DNA of 64,000 bases from Actinomadura barringtoniae (GCF_017573505.1 NZ_JAGEOJ010000013.1:124001-188000); one strand, 5' to 3'; positions 8,739 through 17,783 are shown, counted from the first letter of the stretch. Program-made: numbers and translations. The notes: generated by a model from the letters alone, not told the origin.

Positions 8739-8939
8739 GTGGAGAGCACGAGCGAGCGCCTGCTGACCCCCGGAGAGGTCGCCGCCCTCTTCCGGGTCGA
8801 TCCGAAGACCGTGACGCGCTGGGCCGCGGCCGGACGGATCAGCAGCATCCGCACTCCCGGAGGCCACCGGCGCTTCCGCGAGTCCGAAGTGCACGCACTG
8901 CTGCGCGGGGAAGAGCCTGTCGCCGAGCACGTTCGCTGA
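8739..8939 (+). CDS. bldC: developmental MerR-like regulator BldC
   Basis: 66 residues, essentially one winged-helix domain: LTPGEVAALFRVDPKTVTRW then GRISSIRTPGGHRRFRESEV. This is the highly conserved BldC signature. BldC binds direct repeats cooperatively and controls entry into development in Streptomyces. The GTG start at 8739 follows a strong GGGGGAGAG site. The 242-nt upstream region has no gene and should hold its promoter. Confidence 0.95.
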   Translation: MESTSERLLTPGEVAALFRVDPKTVTRWAAAGRISSIRTPGGHRRFRESEVHALLRGEEPVAEHVR

Positions 8940-8963
8940 CCGGCACCAAGCTTCCCCGCCGGC

Positions 8964-8984
8964 AGGCGGTTTCCTCCACCGCCT
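8964..8984 (+). terminator. hairpin downstream of bldC
   Basis: AGGCGGT and ACCGCCT form a perfect 7-bp stem with a 7-nt loop. Flanking CCGG bases (8959-8962 and 8987-8990) can extend it. It lies 25 nt after the bldC stop and before a convergent gene. There is no T-run, which is common for actinobacterial terminators. Confidence 0.5.
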
Positions 8985-9064
8985 CACCGGCCTGAACCTG
9001 GACTGAGCCCCGGCTGAACGCCCAGGGCCCACATCGCAAGACCCGCGGGTCGCCTGCACACGGA

Positions 9065-9325
9065 TCATTCTTCGGTCCTGCCGGCCTTCCATTCCTCGAA
9101 CTGCCTGAGCAGGTCCTCGTCTCCGTCACGCCAGCCCTGGCGCTTCTCCTCGAGCTCCTCCTCGGTCAGCGACTGCTCGTAGAGCCGGTCGTAGTCGGGA
9201 TCGCCGGGCCGGACCTCCACGTACGCCTGGGCGATGATCCGTCCCTCGTCCGTGCCCTCGTCGGGGTCGAGCAGGACGCTCTGGGGCACCCGGAGCGTTC
9301 CGTCCGGTAGCCGGATCACGTACAT
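9065..9325 (-). CDS. conserved hypothetical small acidic protein
   Basis: 86 residues, very acidic, with a charged helical C-terminus (EELEEKRQGWRDGDEDLLRQFEEWKAG). No membrane segment or signal peptide. AAGGTGA precedes the ATG by about 7 nt. It starts 20 nt after the end of the metalloprotease gene on the same strand, so the two are probably co-transcribed. No family recognised. Confidence 0.65.
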   Translation of the reverse strand: MYVIRLPDGTLRVPQSVLLDPDEGTDEGRIIAQAYVEVRPGDPDYDRLYEQSLTEEELEEKRQGWRDGDEDLLRQFEEWKAGRTEE

Positions 9326-9345
9326 CGTCGATCACCTTCGGTGCG

Positions 9346-10293
9346 TCAGATTCCGTACCTGCGGTTGAAGAAGAGCATGACATCGAGTGCGGCGCGAATG
9401 TTGCCGGCGAGCATATCGACCAAAGCGGGGCGTTGCCGGGCGGAAATGGCCGCGAACGCGTCCGCGAAGAACTCCCGGCGGCCCAGATCGTGCGGCTGCC
9501 GGTGGAAGTCGCTGGCCAGATAGGGCAGGCACTGCTCGTACAGCGCCCGGAACGCCGGGCTGTCGGACTGCCAGCCGTTGCCCTCGCCGTCGATGTCGTC
9601 GAGCGCGTGCCCGACCTCGTGCATCATCACGTCGGGCGTCGGCGACGGCCGGTCGCCCACCACGATCTTGCGGTCGCCGTACGCGCCCGCGCAGATGTCC
9701 CAGGTGGCGCGGCCGGACGGCAGCGGCCGGTCGCGCAGGTGGCCCATGTCGTCGAGCTGCGGTACGCCGCCGGGCCCGACGTAGATGCCGTCGAGGCCGG
9801 TCGCCAGCTTCTCCTTGAGCCGCGGGGGCAGGGCGGCCAGGCTGTCGACGGCGCGGACGACCTCGGCGCTCGGCGGGCCGAGGCGCGCGTCCCACTGCCG
9901 GTGAAGGATGTTCTCCAGCAACCCGCAGTGCCGCCGCCCGTCGATCGAGCGGACGTCGGGCGGATGCGGCTCGGCGCGCAGCGGCGGCTCCTCCTCGAGC
10001 TCGAAGTCGCGCCAGGAGTAGCCGGCAGGCCTGGTGTCGGTCCGGCGCCCACCGGGACGCCTCGGGGCCGGAGCCGCGTCCACGGCCTGCCCGGCGCCCG
10101 CGTCCGCCCGTACCGCGAAGTCGTCGTCCCGGCCGGCCTTGCGGAACCTGCCGAACCGGTCGCGCGGTTGGTTGCTGCGGGGACGCACGTGCCGGGTCTC
10201 CGGCCGCTGCTGCCCGGACTCGGGCGGAGAGGACGCGTAGGAGGACGCGTCCCTCAGCTCCCGGGGCTTGCGATGGATGCCTTTGAAGCGCAT
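9346..10293 (-). CDS. putative zinc metalloprotease, lethal-factor-like
   Basis: 315 residues. The zinc motif is HEVGHALDD, and a downstream EFFADAFA glutamate fits the third ligand of the anthrax lethal factor-like (ATLF) family. The N-terminal 110 residues are basic and disordered (PRELRDASSYASSPPESG...). No signal peptide is visible, so it is cytoplasmic or exported by a non-Sec route. AGAGGAG precedes the ATG. Substrate unknown. The family assignment rests on motif spacing only. Confidence 0.7.
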   Translation of the reverse strand: MRFKGIHRKPRELRDASSYASSPPESGQQRPETRHVRPRSNQPRDRFGRFRKAGRDDDFAVRADAGAGQAVDAAPAPRRPGGRRTDTRPAGYSWRDFELEEEPPLRAEPHPPDVRSIDGRRHCGLLENILHRQWDARLGPPSAEVVRAVDSLAALPPRLKEKLATGLDGIYVGPGGVPQLDDMGHLRDRPLPSGRATWDICAGAYGDRKIVVGDRPSPTPDVMMHEVGHALDDIDGEGNGWQSDSPAFRALYEQCLPYLASDFHRQPHDLGRREFFADAFAAISARQRPALVDMLAGNIRAALDVMLFFNRRYGI

Positions 10294-10425
10294 CAGGCTC
10301 CTCTGTCAGCGGGCCCCCCGAGTGCATCAAGCGACAGGGCCCCCGAGGCAGAGTAAGCCGCGACACGACTTCCCGTCATCCCCGTGCGTCACGGTCCGGC
10401 CTCAGGCGCGACAGTTCTCCCTGGC

Positions 10426-11466
10426 CTAGGCGTAAGAGTGCAGCCCCGAGAACATGTAGTTCACGCCGAAGAAGTTGAAGAGGAGCGCGGCGAAGGCGAG
10501 CAGCGACAGGATCGCGGCCTTGCGGCCCTTCCAGCCGGCCGTGGCCCGCGCGTGCAGGTAGGCGGCGTAGATGATCCAGGTGACGAACGACCAGATCTCC
10601 TTGGGGTCCCAGCCCCAGTAGCGGCCCCAGGCCTCGTCGGCCCAGATGGCGCCCATGATGATGGCGGCCGTCCAGATCGGGAACGCGAACATCGTGACGC
10701 GCAGCGCCAGCTTGTCGAGGTCCTCGGAGGAGGGGATGCGGGACAGGACGCCGGTGCCGGTCTCGTTGGCGGCCTCGTAGCGGGCCTTGAGGAAGTAGAG
10801 GATCGTGGCCGAGCCCGCGACGGTGAACGCGCCGGTCGCGATGATGGCGGCGGTCACGTGGATGGCGATCCAGTACGAGTTGAGCGCGGCGGTCACCGGG
10901 CCGCCGGCCGCCTCGTACAGCCAGATGTTGGCCACGCCGAGCGCGATCACCGCGGCGATCATCACGAAGGCGCCGAGGAAGCGGGCCTTGTAGCGGAACA
11001 TCACGATCAGGAAGGCGGTCACCGCGGCGAACGAGATCGCGTTGAGGAACTCGTACATGTTCCCCCACGGCCAGCGGTGGGCGGAGAGCCCGCGGGTCAG
11101 CAGCACACCGAGCTGCGCGCCCCAGCCGAGCACGTTCAGCACGATCGCCAGCCGCGCCCAGTCGATCTCGCGGCGACCGGAGTACGCGAAGTCGGACTCC
11201 TCGGAGTCGTCCGCGACGGCCGCTGCGGCCGCGGCCTCGTCCTTGACGACGCCGGCGTCCGACCCGTCCGAGGCCACCAGGACCTTGGCCTCGGCCTCAA
11301 CGGACTCCGTGGCCGTGGCCCCGGCTTCGGCCGTGGCCGCGCGGCGGCGCTGCCCGAAGCCCAGGTCCGCCGCGTACGCGACCATGGCGACGATGTAGAG
11401 CACGACGGTGCTCAGCATGAGCTTGTCGCTCAGTTCGGCGAGGTCGGCAGTGCTCACCCTCGTCAC
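10426..11466 (-). CDS. ccsB: cytochrome c biogenesis protein CcsB/ResC
   Basis: 346 residues, about eight membrane helices. The haem-handling tryptophan-rich motif EAWGRYWGWDPKEIWSFVTW is present near the C-terminus. With ResB it forms the System II synthase that delivers haem and attaches it to apocytochromes outside the membrane. A charged Ala/Glu-rich loop (about 45-90) lies between the first and second helices. The start overlaps the resB stop by 4 nt. Confidence 0.93.
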   Translation of the reverse strand: MTRVSTADLAELSDKLMLSTVVLYIVAMVAYAADLGFGQRRRAATAEAGATATESVEAEAKVLVASDGSDAGVVKDEAAAAAAVADDSEESDFAYSGRREIDWARLAIVLNVLGWGAQLGVLLTRGLSAHRWPWGNMYEFLNAISFAAVTAFLIVMFRYKARFLGAFVMIAAVIALGVANIWLYEAAGGPVTAALNSYWIAIHVTAAIIATGAFTVAGSATILYFLKARYEAANETGTGVLSRIPSSEDLDKLALRVTMFAFPIWTAAIIMGAIWADEAWGRYWGWDPKEIWSFVTWIIYAAYLHARATAGWKGRKAAILSLLAFAALLFNFFGVNYMFSGLHSYA

Positions 11467-13205
11467 TCCTCAGCTTTGGCAGGTTCGGCCGGGCTTTCGG
11501 GCCCGTCGTGCTCCGGGTCGTCGGACCCGTTCTCATCGGGCTTCTCGTCGGACGGGCTTGCGGGCCCGTCCGCGTCCGGGCCGCGCAGGTCGGCCACGAT
11601 GTCGTCGAACTCTGAGGTCGCGTTGCCCAGGGTCAGCCCGCCGACCTCCACCACGGTACGCCCGCCCTTTCCGGCGCTCGCACGGACCCACACCCTACGG
11701 CGGCGGATCATGAACGAGGTGGCCACGCCCAGCACCGCCAGGATGGCCGCGAACAGGGCGGGGAAGCGTCCGGGGTCGTGGTTGACCGACAGGCTCGTCC
11801 ACTGCTTGAGCCCGTCGAAGGTGATGGAGCCCTCGCCGTCGGGGAGCTTCAGCGTCTCGCCCTGCATGAGGACCTTCTGGCCCTTCTTGCCGAGCGGCTG
11901 GACGGTCTTGCCGATGCCCTCGATCTTGTAGACCGACTGCGGCTGACCCGAGTCCAGGCCGAGGTCGCCCTTGAACGAGGCGATGGTGATGGCGGGCCGG
12001 AGCGCCCCCGGGAACGCCGAGGCGAGCCTGCCGTCCTGGGTGGTCACCGCCGTCGGGAAGAGGATCCCGTAGAAGGCCAGCTGGTCCGGCTCGGCGTCGG
12101 GGACCTTGATGACGCCCTCGGAGGTGAGGTTGCGCGGCTCCATCGTCAGGAACGGCACCGAGCCCTTGAAGGCGATGTCGCCCTTGCCGTCGCGGACGGT
12201 GAACTGCGGCGAGTAGCCGTGCCCCAGCAGGTAGACCTTGGCGCCGCCGACCTTGAGCGGGTGGTTGACCTTGAGGTCGGCCGTCTTCTCCGGCCCGGAC
12301 GGGGAGTCGCGGTAGTGCACTCGGGCGCCGAAGTCGGTGGCCAGGCCGCGCTTCTCGCCGCCGGTCTCGTACTTCACGGTGAACTTGTCGATCTTGACCG
12401 AGAACGGCGCGAGGTCGCCGGAGTTGAAGGACCGGCCCGGGTTGAACTGGTCGTAGCGCGAGAGCGAGTTCACGAACGTGTCGCCCTCGGTGACCAGCAC
12501 GTTCCCCCGGTAACCGAACAGGGAGCCGGAGCCGAGCGCGAACAGCAGCGCCAGCAGGGCCAGGTGGAAGAGCAGGTTGCCGGTCTCCCCCAGGTAGCCC
12601 TTCTCCGCGGCGACCGCCGTACCGCCGGTGTCGACGCGGAAGCGGCGTCCCTTGAGGAGCTTGCGGGCCTCCTCCAGCACCGTGTCAGGGGCCTCGTCGG
12701 TCTCGTACGACGCGGACTGCGGCAGGCGGCCCAGGTTGCGCGGCGCGGCCGGGGGCCGGGCCCGCATCGCCTGGTAGTGCTTGCCCGCGCGCGGGATGAC
12801 GCACCCCGCCAGCGACACGAACAGCAGGATGTAGATGGCCGCGAACCAGGGCGCGCCGAACACGTCGAACAGCGAGAACTTGTCCAGCCAGGGCGCCGCC
12901 GTCTTGTGGTCGACGTAGTACTGGGCGACCTTCTCCGGCGCCTGCCCGCGCTGCGGCAGGATCGACCCCGGTACGGCACCGAGCGCCGTCAGGAACAGCA
13001 GGATCAGCGCCGTGCGCATGGTCGTGAGCTGCCGCCAGCCCCAGCGCAGCCAGCCGATGGGGCCGATGCCCTTGGGCCGGGGCGCGTCCAGGAGTGCCTG
13101 CCGTTCGGGCGGCGCGGCGGTGCCCGGCTCGACTTCGGGCTCCACACCCTCGCCGTCGGCCTCGGCGGACGTGCCGGGTTCGACGCCCGTGTCGGTGTCG
13201 CTCAT
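11463..13205 (-). CDS. resB: cytochrome c biogenesis protein ResB
   Basis: 580 residues. The family core has hydrophobic segments near 62-82, 119-139, 205-225 and 485-505 flanking a large extracytoplasmic beta-rich domain. The N-terminal 40 residues (TDTGVEPGTSAEADGEG) and C-terminal about 55 residues are acidic and low in complexity. Partner of CcsB in System II. It ends inside the ccsB start and begins one base after the ccdA stop. Confidence 0.92.
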   Translation of the reverse strand: MSDTDTGVEPGTSAEADGEGVEPEVEPGTAAPPERQALLDAPRPKGIGPIGWLRWGWRQLTTMRTALILLFLTALGAVPGSILPQRGQAPEKVAQYYVDHKTAAPWLDKFSLFDVFGAPWFAAIYILLFVSLAGCVIPRAGKHYQAMRARPPAAPRNLGRLPQSASYETDEAPDTVLEEARKLLKGRRFRVDTGGTAVAAEKGYLGETGNLLFHLALLALLFALGSGSLFGYRGNVLVTEGDTFVNSLSRYDQFNPGRSFNSGDLAPFSVKIDKFTVKYETGGEKRGLATDFGARVHYRDSPSGPEKTADLKVNHPLKVGGAKVYLLGHGYSPQFTVRDGKGDIAFKGSVPFLTMEPRNLTSEGVIKVPDAEPDQLAFYGILFPTAVTTQDGRLASAFPGALRPAITIASFKGDLGLDSGQPQSVYKIEGIGKTVQPLGKKGQKVLMQGETLKLPDGEGSITFDGLKQWTSLSVNHDPGRFPALFAAILAVLGVATSFMIRRRRVWVRASAGKGGRTVVEVGGLTLGNATSEFDDIVADLRGPDADGPASPSDEKPDENGSDDPEHDGPESPAEPAKAEE

Positions 13206-13206
13206 C

Positions 13207-13959
13207 TCAAATCACCGTCTCGAAGCCGCCGATCCACGACTTCAGCTCGATCGTCAGGTCGCCCCAGAGGCCGGTCACCAGCAGCACGCCGATCGCGACG
13301 AGCATGCCCCCGCCGATCCGCATGACCAGCGCGTAGTGGCGCTTGACCGCGCCGAAGGCCCCCAGCGCCCGCCGGTAGGCCAGCGCCGTCACCACGAACG
13401 GCAGCCCGAGGCCGAGGCAGTACACAAGGGACAATAGTGCGCCCCGGCCGGCGCTCGCCTCGCTCACCGACATCGCCTGGACGGCACCGAGCGTCGGGCC
13501 GATGCAGGGCGTCCAGCCGAGCCCGAACAGCACGCCGAGCAGCGGCGCCCCGGCGAGGCCGGCGGCGGGCAGCCGCCCGGACTTCATGGTGCGCTGCAGG
13601 CCCGGGATGAAGCCCATGAACGCGAGCCCGAACACGATGGTGATCGCGCCCAGCGTCCGCGTGATGGGGTCCTGGTACTCCAGCAGCCACCGGCCGAGCC
13701 CGCCGAAGACGACACCCATGCTGACGAAGACCACGGTGAAGCCCGCGATGAACAGCACCGCGCCGAGCAGCAGCCGTCCCCGCCGTTCCTCGGCCAGGTC
13801 GGCGCCGCTCATGCCGGTCACGTACGACAGGTAGCCGGGCACCAGCGGCAGCACGCACGGTGAGACGAACGACACCAGCCCCGCCAGGGCGGCCAGCGGC
13901 GCCGCCATCAGCAGGGATCCGCTGGTGACGGTCTGGTCGACACTGGCCAGGACGATCAC
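13207..13959 (-). CDS. ccdA: cytochrome c biogenesis protein CcdA
   Basis: 250 residues, six membrane helices. The two redox cysteines are visible in FVSPCVLPLVPGYLSY and LGWTPCIGPTLG. It carries electrons from cytoplasmic thioredoxin to extracytoplasmic TlpA/ResA to keep apocytochrome cysteines reduced. GTG start; 10 nt downstream of tlpA. Confidence 0.95.
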   Translation of the reverse strand: MIVLASVDQTVTSGSLLMAAPLAALAGLVSFVSPCVLPLVPGYLSYVTGMSGADLAEERRGRLLLGAVLFIAGFTVVFVSMGVVFGGLGRWLLEYQDPITRTLGAITIVFGLAFMGFIPGLQRTMKSGRLPAAGLAGAPLLGVLFGLGWTPCIGPTLGAVQAMSVSEASAGRGALLSLVYCLGLGLPFVVTALAYRRALGAFGAVKRHYALVMRIGGGMLVAIGVLLVTGLWGDLTIELKSWIGGFETVI

Positions 13960-13969
13960 GACTGCGCCG

Positions 13970-14569
13970 CTACGCCTTCTCGGCCGCGATCTTGGCGACC
14001 AGCGGGCTGAGCTTGGAGTAGGTCGTGGAGCCCACGATGCGCGCCGCGACCCGGCCCTGCCGGTCGAGGATCAGCGTGCTCGGGATGGCGTTCGGCGGAA
14101 CGTCGCGGAAGGCCAGCGTGATCTGGCCGTCGTCGTCGAACAGGCTCGGGTAGGTGATCTTGAACTTGCGCTCGAACGCCCTGAGCCCGTCCTTGTTGTC
14201 CTTGAACCCGACGCCGACGAGCTCCACGCCCTTGGCCTTGTTCTCGGTGTAGACCTGCTCCAGGGACGGGGCCTCGCCGCGGCAGGGCGCGCACCACGAC
14301 GCCCAGAAGTTCACGATGGTGACCTTGCCCTTGAGGTCGGAGAGCTTCAGCTGCTTGCCGTCCAGGGTCTCGCCGCCGGCCTGCGGGGCGGCCTTGCGCT
14401 CCCCGGCCTTGACCTCCTGGATGTTCCCGTCGCCCGCGATGAACCGGTTGTCGCTGCCCGCCGGACCGCCCGCCGAGGACGTTCCCGCGCAGCCTGCGGC
14501 CAGCCCGGCGACCACGAAGGCGCCCACGGCGATCGCGCCGGTTTTCCCTGGGGAGACACGGGGGCTCAA
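13970..14569 (-). CDS. TlpA/ResA-like thiol-disulfide lipoprotein
   Basis: 199 residues. Lipobox AAGCAG near residue 28 and thioredoxin fold with active site WCAPC in FWASWCAPCRGEAPS. It reduces apocytochrome c cysteines, fed by CcdA. The TTG start at 14569 is supported by AGGAGGG six bases upstream. First gene of the tlpA-ccdA-resB-ccsB operon. A BlaI-like palindrome lies 15-30 nt upstream of the start codon. Confidence 0.93.
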   Translation of the reverse strand: MSPRVSPGKTGAIAVGAFVVAGLAAGCAGTSSAGGPAGSDNRFIAGDGNIQEVKAGERKAAPQAGGETLDGKQLKLSDLKGKVTIVNFWASWCAPCRGEAPSLEQVYTENKAKGVELVGVGFKDNKDGLRAFERKFKITYPSLFDDDGQITLAFRDVPPNAIPSTLILDRQGRVAARIVGSTTYSKLSPLVAKIAAEKA

Positions 14570-14583
14570 CGGACCCTCCTACA

Positions 14584-14598
14584 ACTACAGCTTGTAGT
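14584..14598. promoter_or_regulatory. BlaI/MecI-type palindrome at the tlpA promoter
   Basis: ACTAC-AGCTT-GTAGT is a palindrome with 5-nt arms, containing TACA-N3-TGTA, the arm arrangement I recall for actinobacterial BlaI sites. On the minus strand a TAGATT (-10-like) lies just upstream, so the site would overlap the transcription start of the cytochrome c operon. No BlaI-family gene is in this window. Confidence 0.5.
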
Positions 14599-14617
14599 AC
14601 TCAATCTAGTGGCAGGG

Positions 14618-15259
14618 TCAGGCACCGGCGACACTGGGCCCCTTGGCGATGCCCTCGGCGGGCTCGTTGTAGGAGACCTCGACCAGCCTGCTGCCCTCGA
14701 ACGTGAGGCTGGTGACGCTGGCCAGCCCGCACTCGCGCTTCACCGGATGGTGCCACAGCCTGCGGTGTTCGGCCCGCAGCCGGAGGATCCAGATCGGCAG
14801 CTGGTGGCTCACGCAGACCGCCTCGTGCCCGGTGGCCGCGTCGCGGGCCCGGATCACCGCGGACCGCATCCGGTCGGCGATCTGCTTGTAGGGCTCACCC
14901 CAGGAGGGCCGGAACGGGTTGACCAGGTAACGCCAGTGCTCGGGTCGCTTGAGCGAACCCTTCCCGACCCCGAAGGTCATGCCCTCGAAGTGGTTGTCGG
15001 CCTCGATCAGCCGATCGTCCACCGTCACGGGCAGGTCGAACTGGTCGGCCAAGGGGGCCGCCGTCTCCAGGGCCCGCTGCATCGGCGAGGAGAACAGCGC
15101 GGTCACATCCCGTTCGGCGAACCATCTGGCCGCCGCCTTGGCCATGAGGACCCCGTCCTCACTCAGCCGGTAGCCGGGCAGCCGCCCGTACAGAACGCCC
15201 TCGGGATTGTGCACCTCACCGTGCCGCAGCAGGTGAACGATCGTTTTGTCAGCAGTCAT
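14618..15259 (-). CDS. histidine phosphatase family protein
   Basis: 213 residues. The phosphoglycerate mutase-like catalytic motif HLLRHGEVHNPEGVLYGR is at the N-terminus, and the second histidine is in AVCVSHQLPIW. In many actinomycetes this gene sits between hemL and tlpA. Here hemL is 5 kb away. Substrate unknown. It runs into tlpA with 48 nt between. Confidence 0.88.
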   Translation of the reverse strand: MTADKTIVHLLRHGEVHNPEGVLYGRLPGYRLSEDGVLMAKAAARWFAERDVTALFSSPMQRALETAAPLADQFDLPVTVDDRLIEADNHFEGMTFGVGKGSLKRPEHWRYLVNPFRPSWGEPYKQIADRMRSAVIRARDAATGHEAVCVSHQLPIWILRLRAEHRRLWHHPVKRECGLASVTSLTFEGSRLVEVSYNEPAEGIAKGPSVAGA

Positions 15260-15337
15260 GGCGTCGTCAGGTTACCCGCGTCCCTTAACCGTTCCGGCCG
15301 CGCCCCTCCCGGCTCTGTCGGCCATGCCGGGTCCGGC

Positions 15338-15928
15338 TCAGGTCCAGGCGAAGCGGTCGAGGAACGCCCGGGAGCCGGTGGCGTACTCCTCGAAGGCCTG
15401 CTGGACCTCGGGTAGCGCGGAGACGTCCGTTCTGGAGAGCGTGCCCGCGACGCTGTCCTTGTACTCCAGCTCGTATCCCCCGGCCTCGGGCGATACCTGG
15501 ATGAAGTGCTGCCCGAAGACCACCAGCGCGGCGAACGGGTTCTGAGGCGAGATCCGTTCCAGGGCGTCCCGTACGAGCCCAAGGTCGGGATCAACGACCT
15601 GCATCCCGTCCCCCGTATGCAGCTGCATCTCCCTGGAGGCCCCCAGCGGCCCCAGGTTGAGAACCAGCTCCCGGTCCACGTCGTAGCAGGTCAGCTCGTA
15701 CGCCCGCGCCAGCCCATAAACCAGCGCCGAGACCTCATCGGCCTGCTCGTCCGCCATCCGCACCACAGCACGCCCATTGACGCTCACGTCCAAGCCCGGG
15801 GCCCGTTCAGCCAGATCCTTGGCGAACGCAGCCACACCCGCATGCGGAGCAGCCTTCTCGGACGCCGCGAGGGCCTCCTCCCGCGTCACCGGGACGGCCT
15901 CATGCCAGACGACCAGCTCGTACGTCAT
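15338..15928 (-). CDS. hypothetical protein
   Basis: 196 residues, acidic and soluble, with no signal peptide or membrane segment. It begins MTYELVVWHEAVPVTREEAL and has an alternating helix/strand pattern that resembles small two-layer domains seen near kinases and polymorphic toxins. I do not recognise a family. The gap to the upstream kinase gene consists of four 17-bp repeats. Confidence 0.7.
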   Translation of the reverse strand: MTYELVVWHEAVPVTREEALAASEKAAPHAGVAAFAKDLAERAPGLDVSVNGRAVVRMADEQADEVSALVYGLARAYELTCYDVDRELVLNLGPLGASREMQLHTGDGMQVVDPDLGLVRDALERISPQNPFAALVVFGQHFIQVSPEAGGYELEYKDSVAGTLSRTDVSALPEVQQAFEEYATGSRAFLDRFAWT

Positions 15929-15936
15929 GCCCCCAT

Positions 15937-16004
15937 GAAATCAGTGCCGCGCCGAAATCAACGCCCCCGCGAGATCAGTGCCCCCGCGAGATCAGTGCCG
16001 CGCC
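15937..16004. repeat. four 17-bp tandem repeats containing a stop codon
   Basis: Units at 15937, 15954, 15971 and 15988 are all exactly 17 bp and differ by a few bases (for example GAGATCAGTGCCCCCGC). The last unit contains the stop codon of the kinase gene (TCA at 15992-15994 on the plus strand). Each other unit carries the same TGA on the coding strand, in a different frame. Confidence 0.9.
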
Positions 16005-17704
16005 GCGGCCACGCCAGCGGCGATCCGCTGCGCGGCCACGTCCAACGCGGCCTTGGTGATGTGGGTGTCGCTCATCGCCTCGACGTACCAGTAGGTGAGC
16101 GCGGCCGTGCACGTCGACGCCCGGGCCCACGGCATCACGCACGAGATCGAGGAGGGCACGCCCTTGGCGTCCATGGTCGCCACGGTGACCGCCACATAGG
16201 GGGAAGGCGGCATCGGCGTCGGCTTGTCAGCCGCCTCCCCAGCGACCATCGCCCGTACTCCGGGTACACCGCTCGGGAAGCTCTGCCTCCTCGGCAGCGC
16301 GTCGGCCTTCACACACTCCCGGGTCTGAGGGGCCTCCGGAAAGTAGTAGCAGGTCCCGGTGGCGATGCTCCCCAGCGTGAACGGGAACGACCTGCGGACA
16401 TAGCGTCCGGAGCCGCCGATCTCCGAGCCTCCGCCGCCGTTGCCGCTCGACTGCGAACACCGCTGGCCGGCCGGCCCGATCAGGTGCTCGCCCTTCCCGA
16501 ACTGGTAGACCGCGGCCCCCTGCGGCAGCTTCACCTGGGACGGCAGCCGGACGGGGACCGGCGTCCCCTTCGGCGTCTGGTTCTCCCCGGTGGGCCCGGT
16601 CACGGGGCACTGGCTCACGGCCGCCGCCAAGACCACCGACCGGGTGGGTGTCGGCCGCGGTTTCGGCTCGGCCTTCACCGTCTGCTGAACGGCCACGGCG
16701 CCGCCCGTCACCACGACCACCGCCGCACCGCCCACGACGATCTTCCCGGCCGTGGTGGCCAGCAACGCCTTGGCCCCGCCGGCCGCCGCGGTCTCCCCCG
16801 CCGCGCCCGCCGCACCCGCGACCCCGGCCGCACCCGGTACGGCGAGCCCGGCCAGCGGGAAGAGCGCCGCCAGGGCGACCGCCGCACCGGCCAGCCGGCG
16901 GATCCCGCGCGTCTCCCAGTCCGGCCCATAGGTCTCCCGGGCGACCTGTTCCAGCCCCTGGACGAAGGCCGCCGCCCCTGCGGGACGCTCGGCGGGATCC
17001 TTGGCCAAGCCGGCGGCCACCAGCTCCCGCAGGGGCTCGGGAACGCCGTCCGTCGGCACGGGCGCGTTCAGATGCGCGTTCATCAAGGCGGCCTGGCCGT
17101 CACCCTGGAACGGCCGCCTGCCCGTGACGCACTCGACGAAGACGCATGTGGCCGCGTAGACGTCCGTGGCCGGAGTCGCGGGCTGCCGAGACCACTGTTC
17201 GGGGGCCATGTAGACCGGCGTCCCGGCCCCGCCGGCCTCCCCGGTCGGCGTCGCGATCCCGAAGTCGATGAGCTTGCTGCACCCGTTCGCGGGCACGACC
17301 ACGTTCGCGGGCTTGTAGTCGCGATGAACGACCCCGAGCGCGTGCGCGGCGGCCAGCCCGAGCAGGGACCCCTTCAGAACGGCCAGCGAGGCCTCGGGCC
17401 CCAACGCTCCGTACCGTTCCAGGATCTCCTTGAGCGAGACCCCGTCGACCGCCTCCATGACGATCGCGGCACCCTCGGGCACCTCCACGAGCCGGAACAG
17501 CCGTGCGATGTGCGGGCTGTCGGCCTGCCCCAGCATGCGGGCCTCATGCCGCAGCCGCTCACGGTCGCGTTCGTCGGCCCCGAGCAGGTACTTGATCGCG
17601 ACCGGCGTCCCGGATTCCCGGTGGCGTGCAAGCACCACTCGCCCCTGTGCGCCCGAGCCCAGGGAGCGAACCTCCTGGAATTCAGGGATCCGCCATTCCG
17701 CCAC
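15992..17704 (-). CDS. membrane Ser/Thr protein kinase
   Basis: 570 residues. The kinase domain (about 8-270) is complete: GSGAQGRV, K38 in VAIK, HRD at 127-129 and DFG from D147. A region of hydrophobic stretches at about 275-325 precedes a Pro-rich linker. The extracellular part (about 345-570) has several cysteines and ends TKAALDVAAQRIAAGVAAARH. It is clearly related to the pseudokinase at 22105 (shared YAAT...FF/VECxTGRxPF and EVP/VPEPLRxL blocks). Extracellular ligand unknown. Confidence 0.9.
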   Translation of the reverse strand: MAEWRIPEFQEVRSLGSGAQGRVVLARHRESGTPVAIKYLLGADERDRERLRHEARMLGQADSPHIARLFRLVEVPEGAAIVMEAVDGVSLKEILERYGALGPEASLAVLKGSLLGLAAAHALGVVHRDYKPANVVVPANGCSKLIDFGIATPTGEAGGAGTPVYMAPEQWSRQPATPATDVYAATCVFVECVTGRRPFQGDGQAALMNAHLNAPVPTDGVPEPLRELVAAGLAKDPAERPAGAAAFVQGLEQVARETYGPDWETRGIRRLAGAAVALAALFPLAGLAVPGAAGVAGAAGAAGETAAAGGAKALLATTAGKIVVGGAAVVVVTGGAVAVQQTVKAEPKPRPTPTRSVVLAAAVSQCPVTGPTGENQTPKGTPVPVRLPSQVKLPQGAAVYQFGKGEHLIGPAGQRCSQSSGNGGGGSEIGGSGRYVRRSFPFTLGSIATGTCYYFPEAPQTRECVKADALPRRQSFPSGVPGVRAMVAGEAADKPTPMPPSPYVAVTVATMDAKGVPSSISCVMPWARASTCTAALTYWYVEAMSDTHITKAALDVAAQRIAAGVAAARH

Positions 17705-17783
17705 AAGACCCCCTATATCCGATGATCTGGACGAAGGTAGCCGATCTCCGTCTCCGAGGGCCGATCACTCCGCAGGGCGCACT

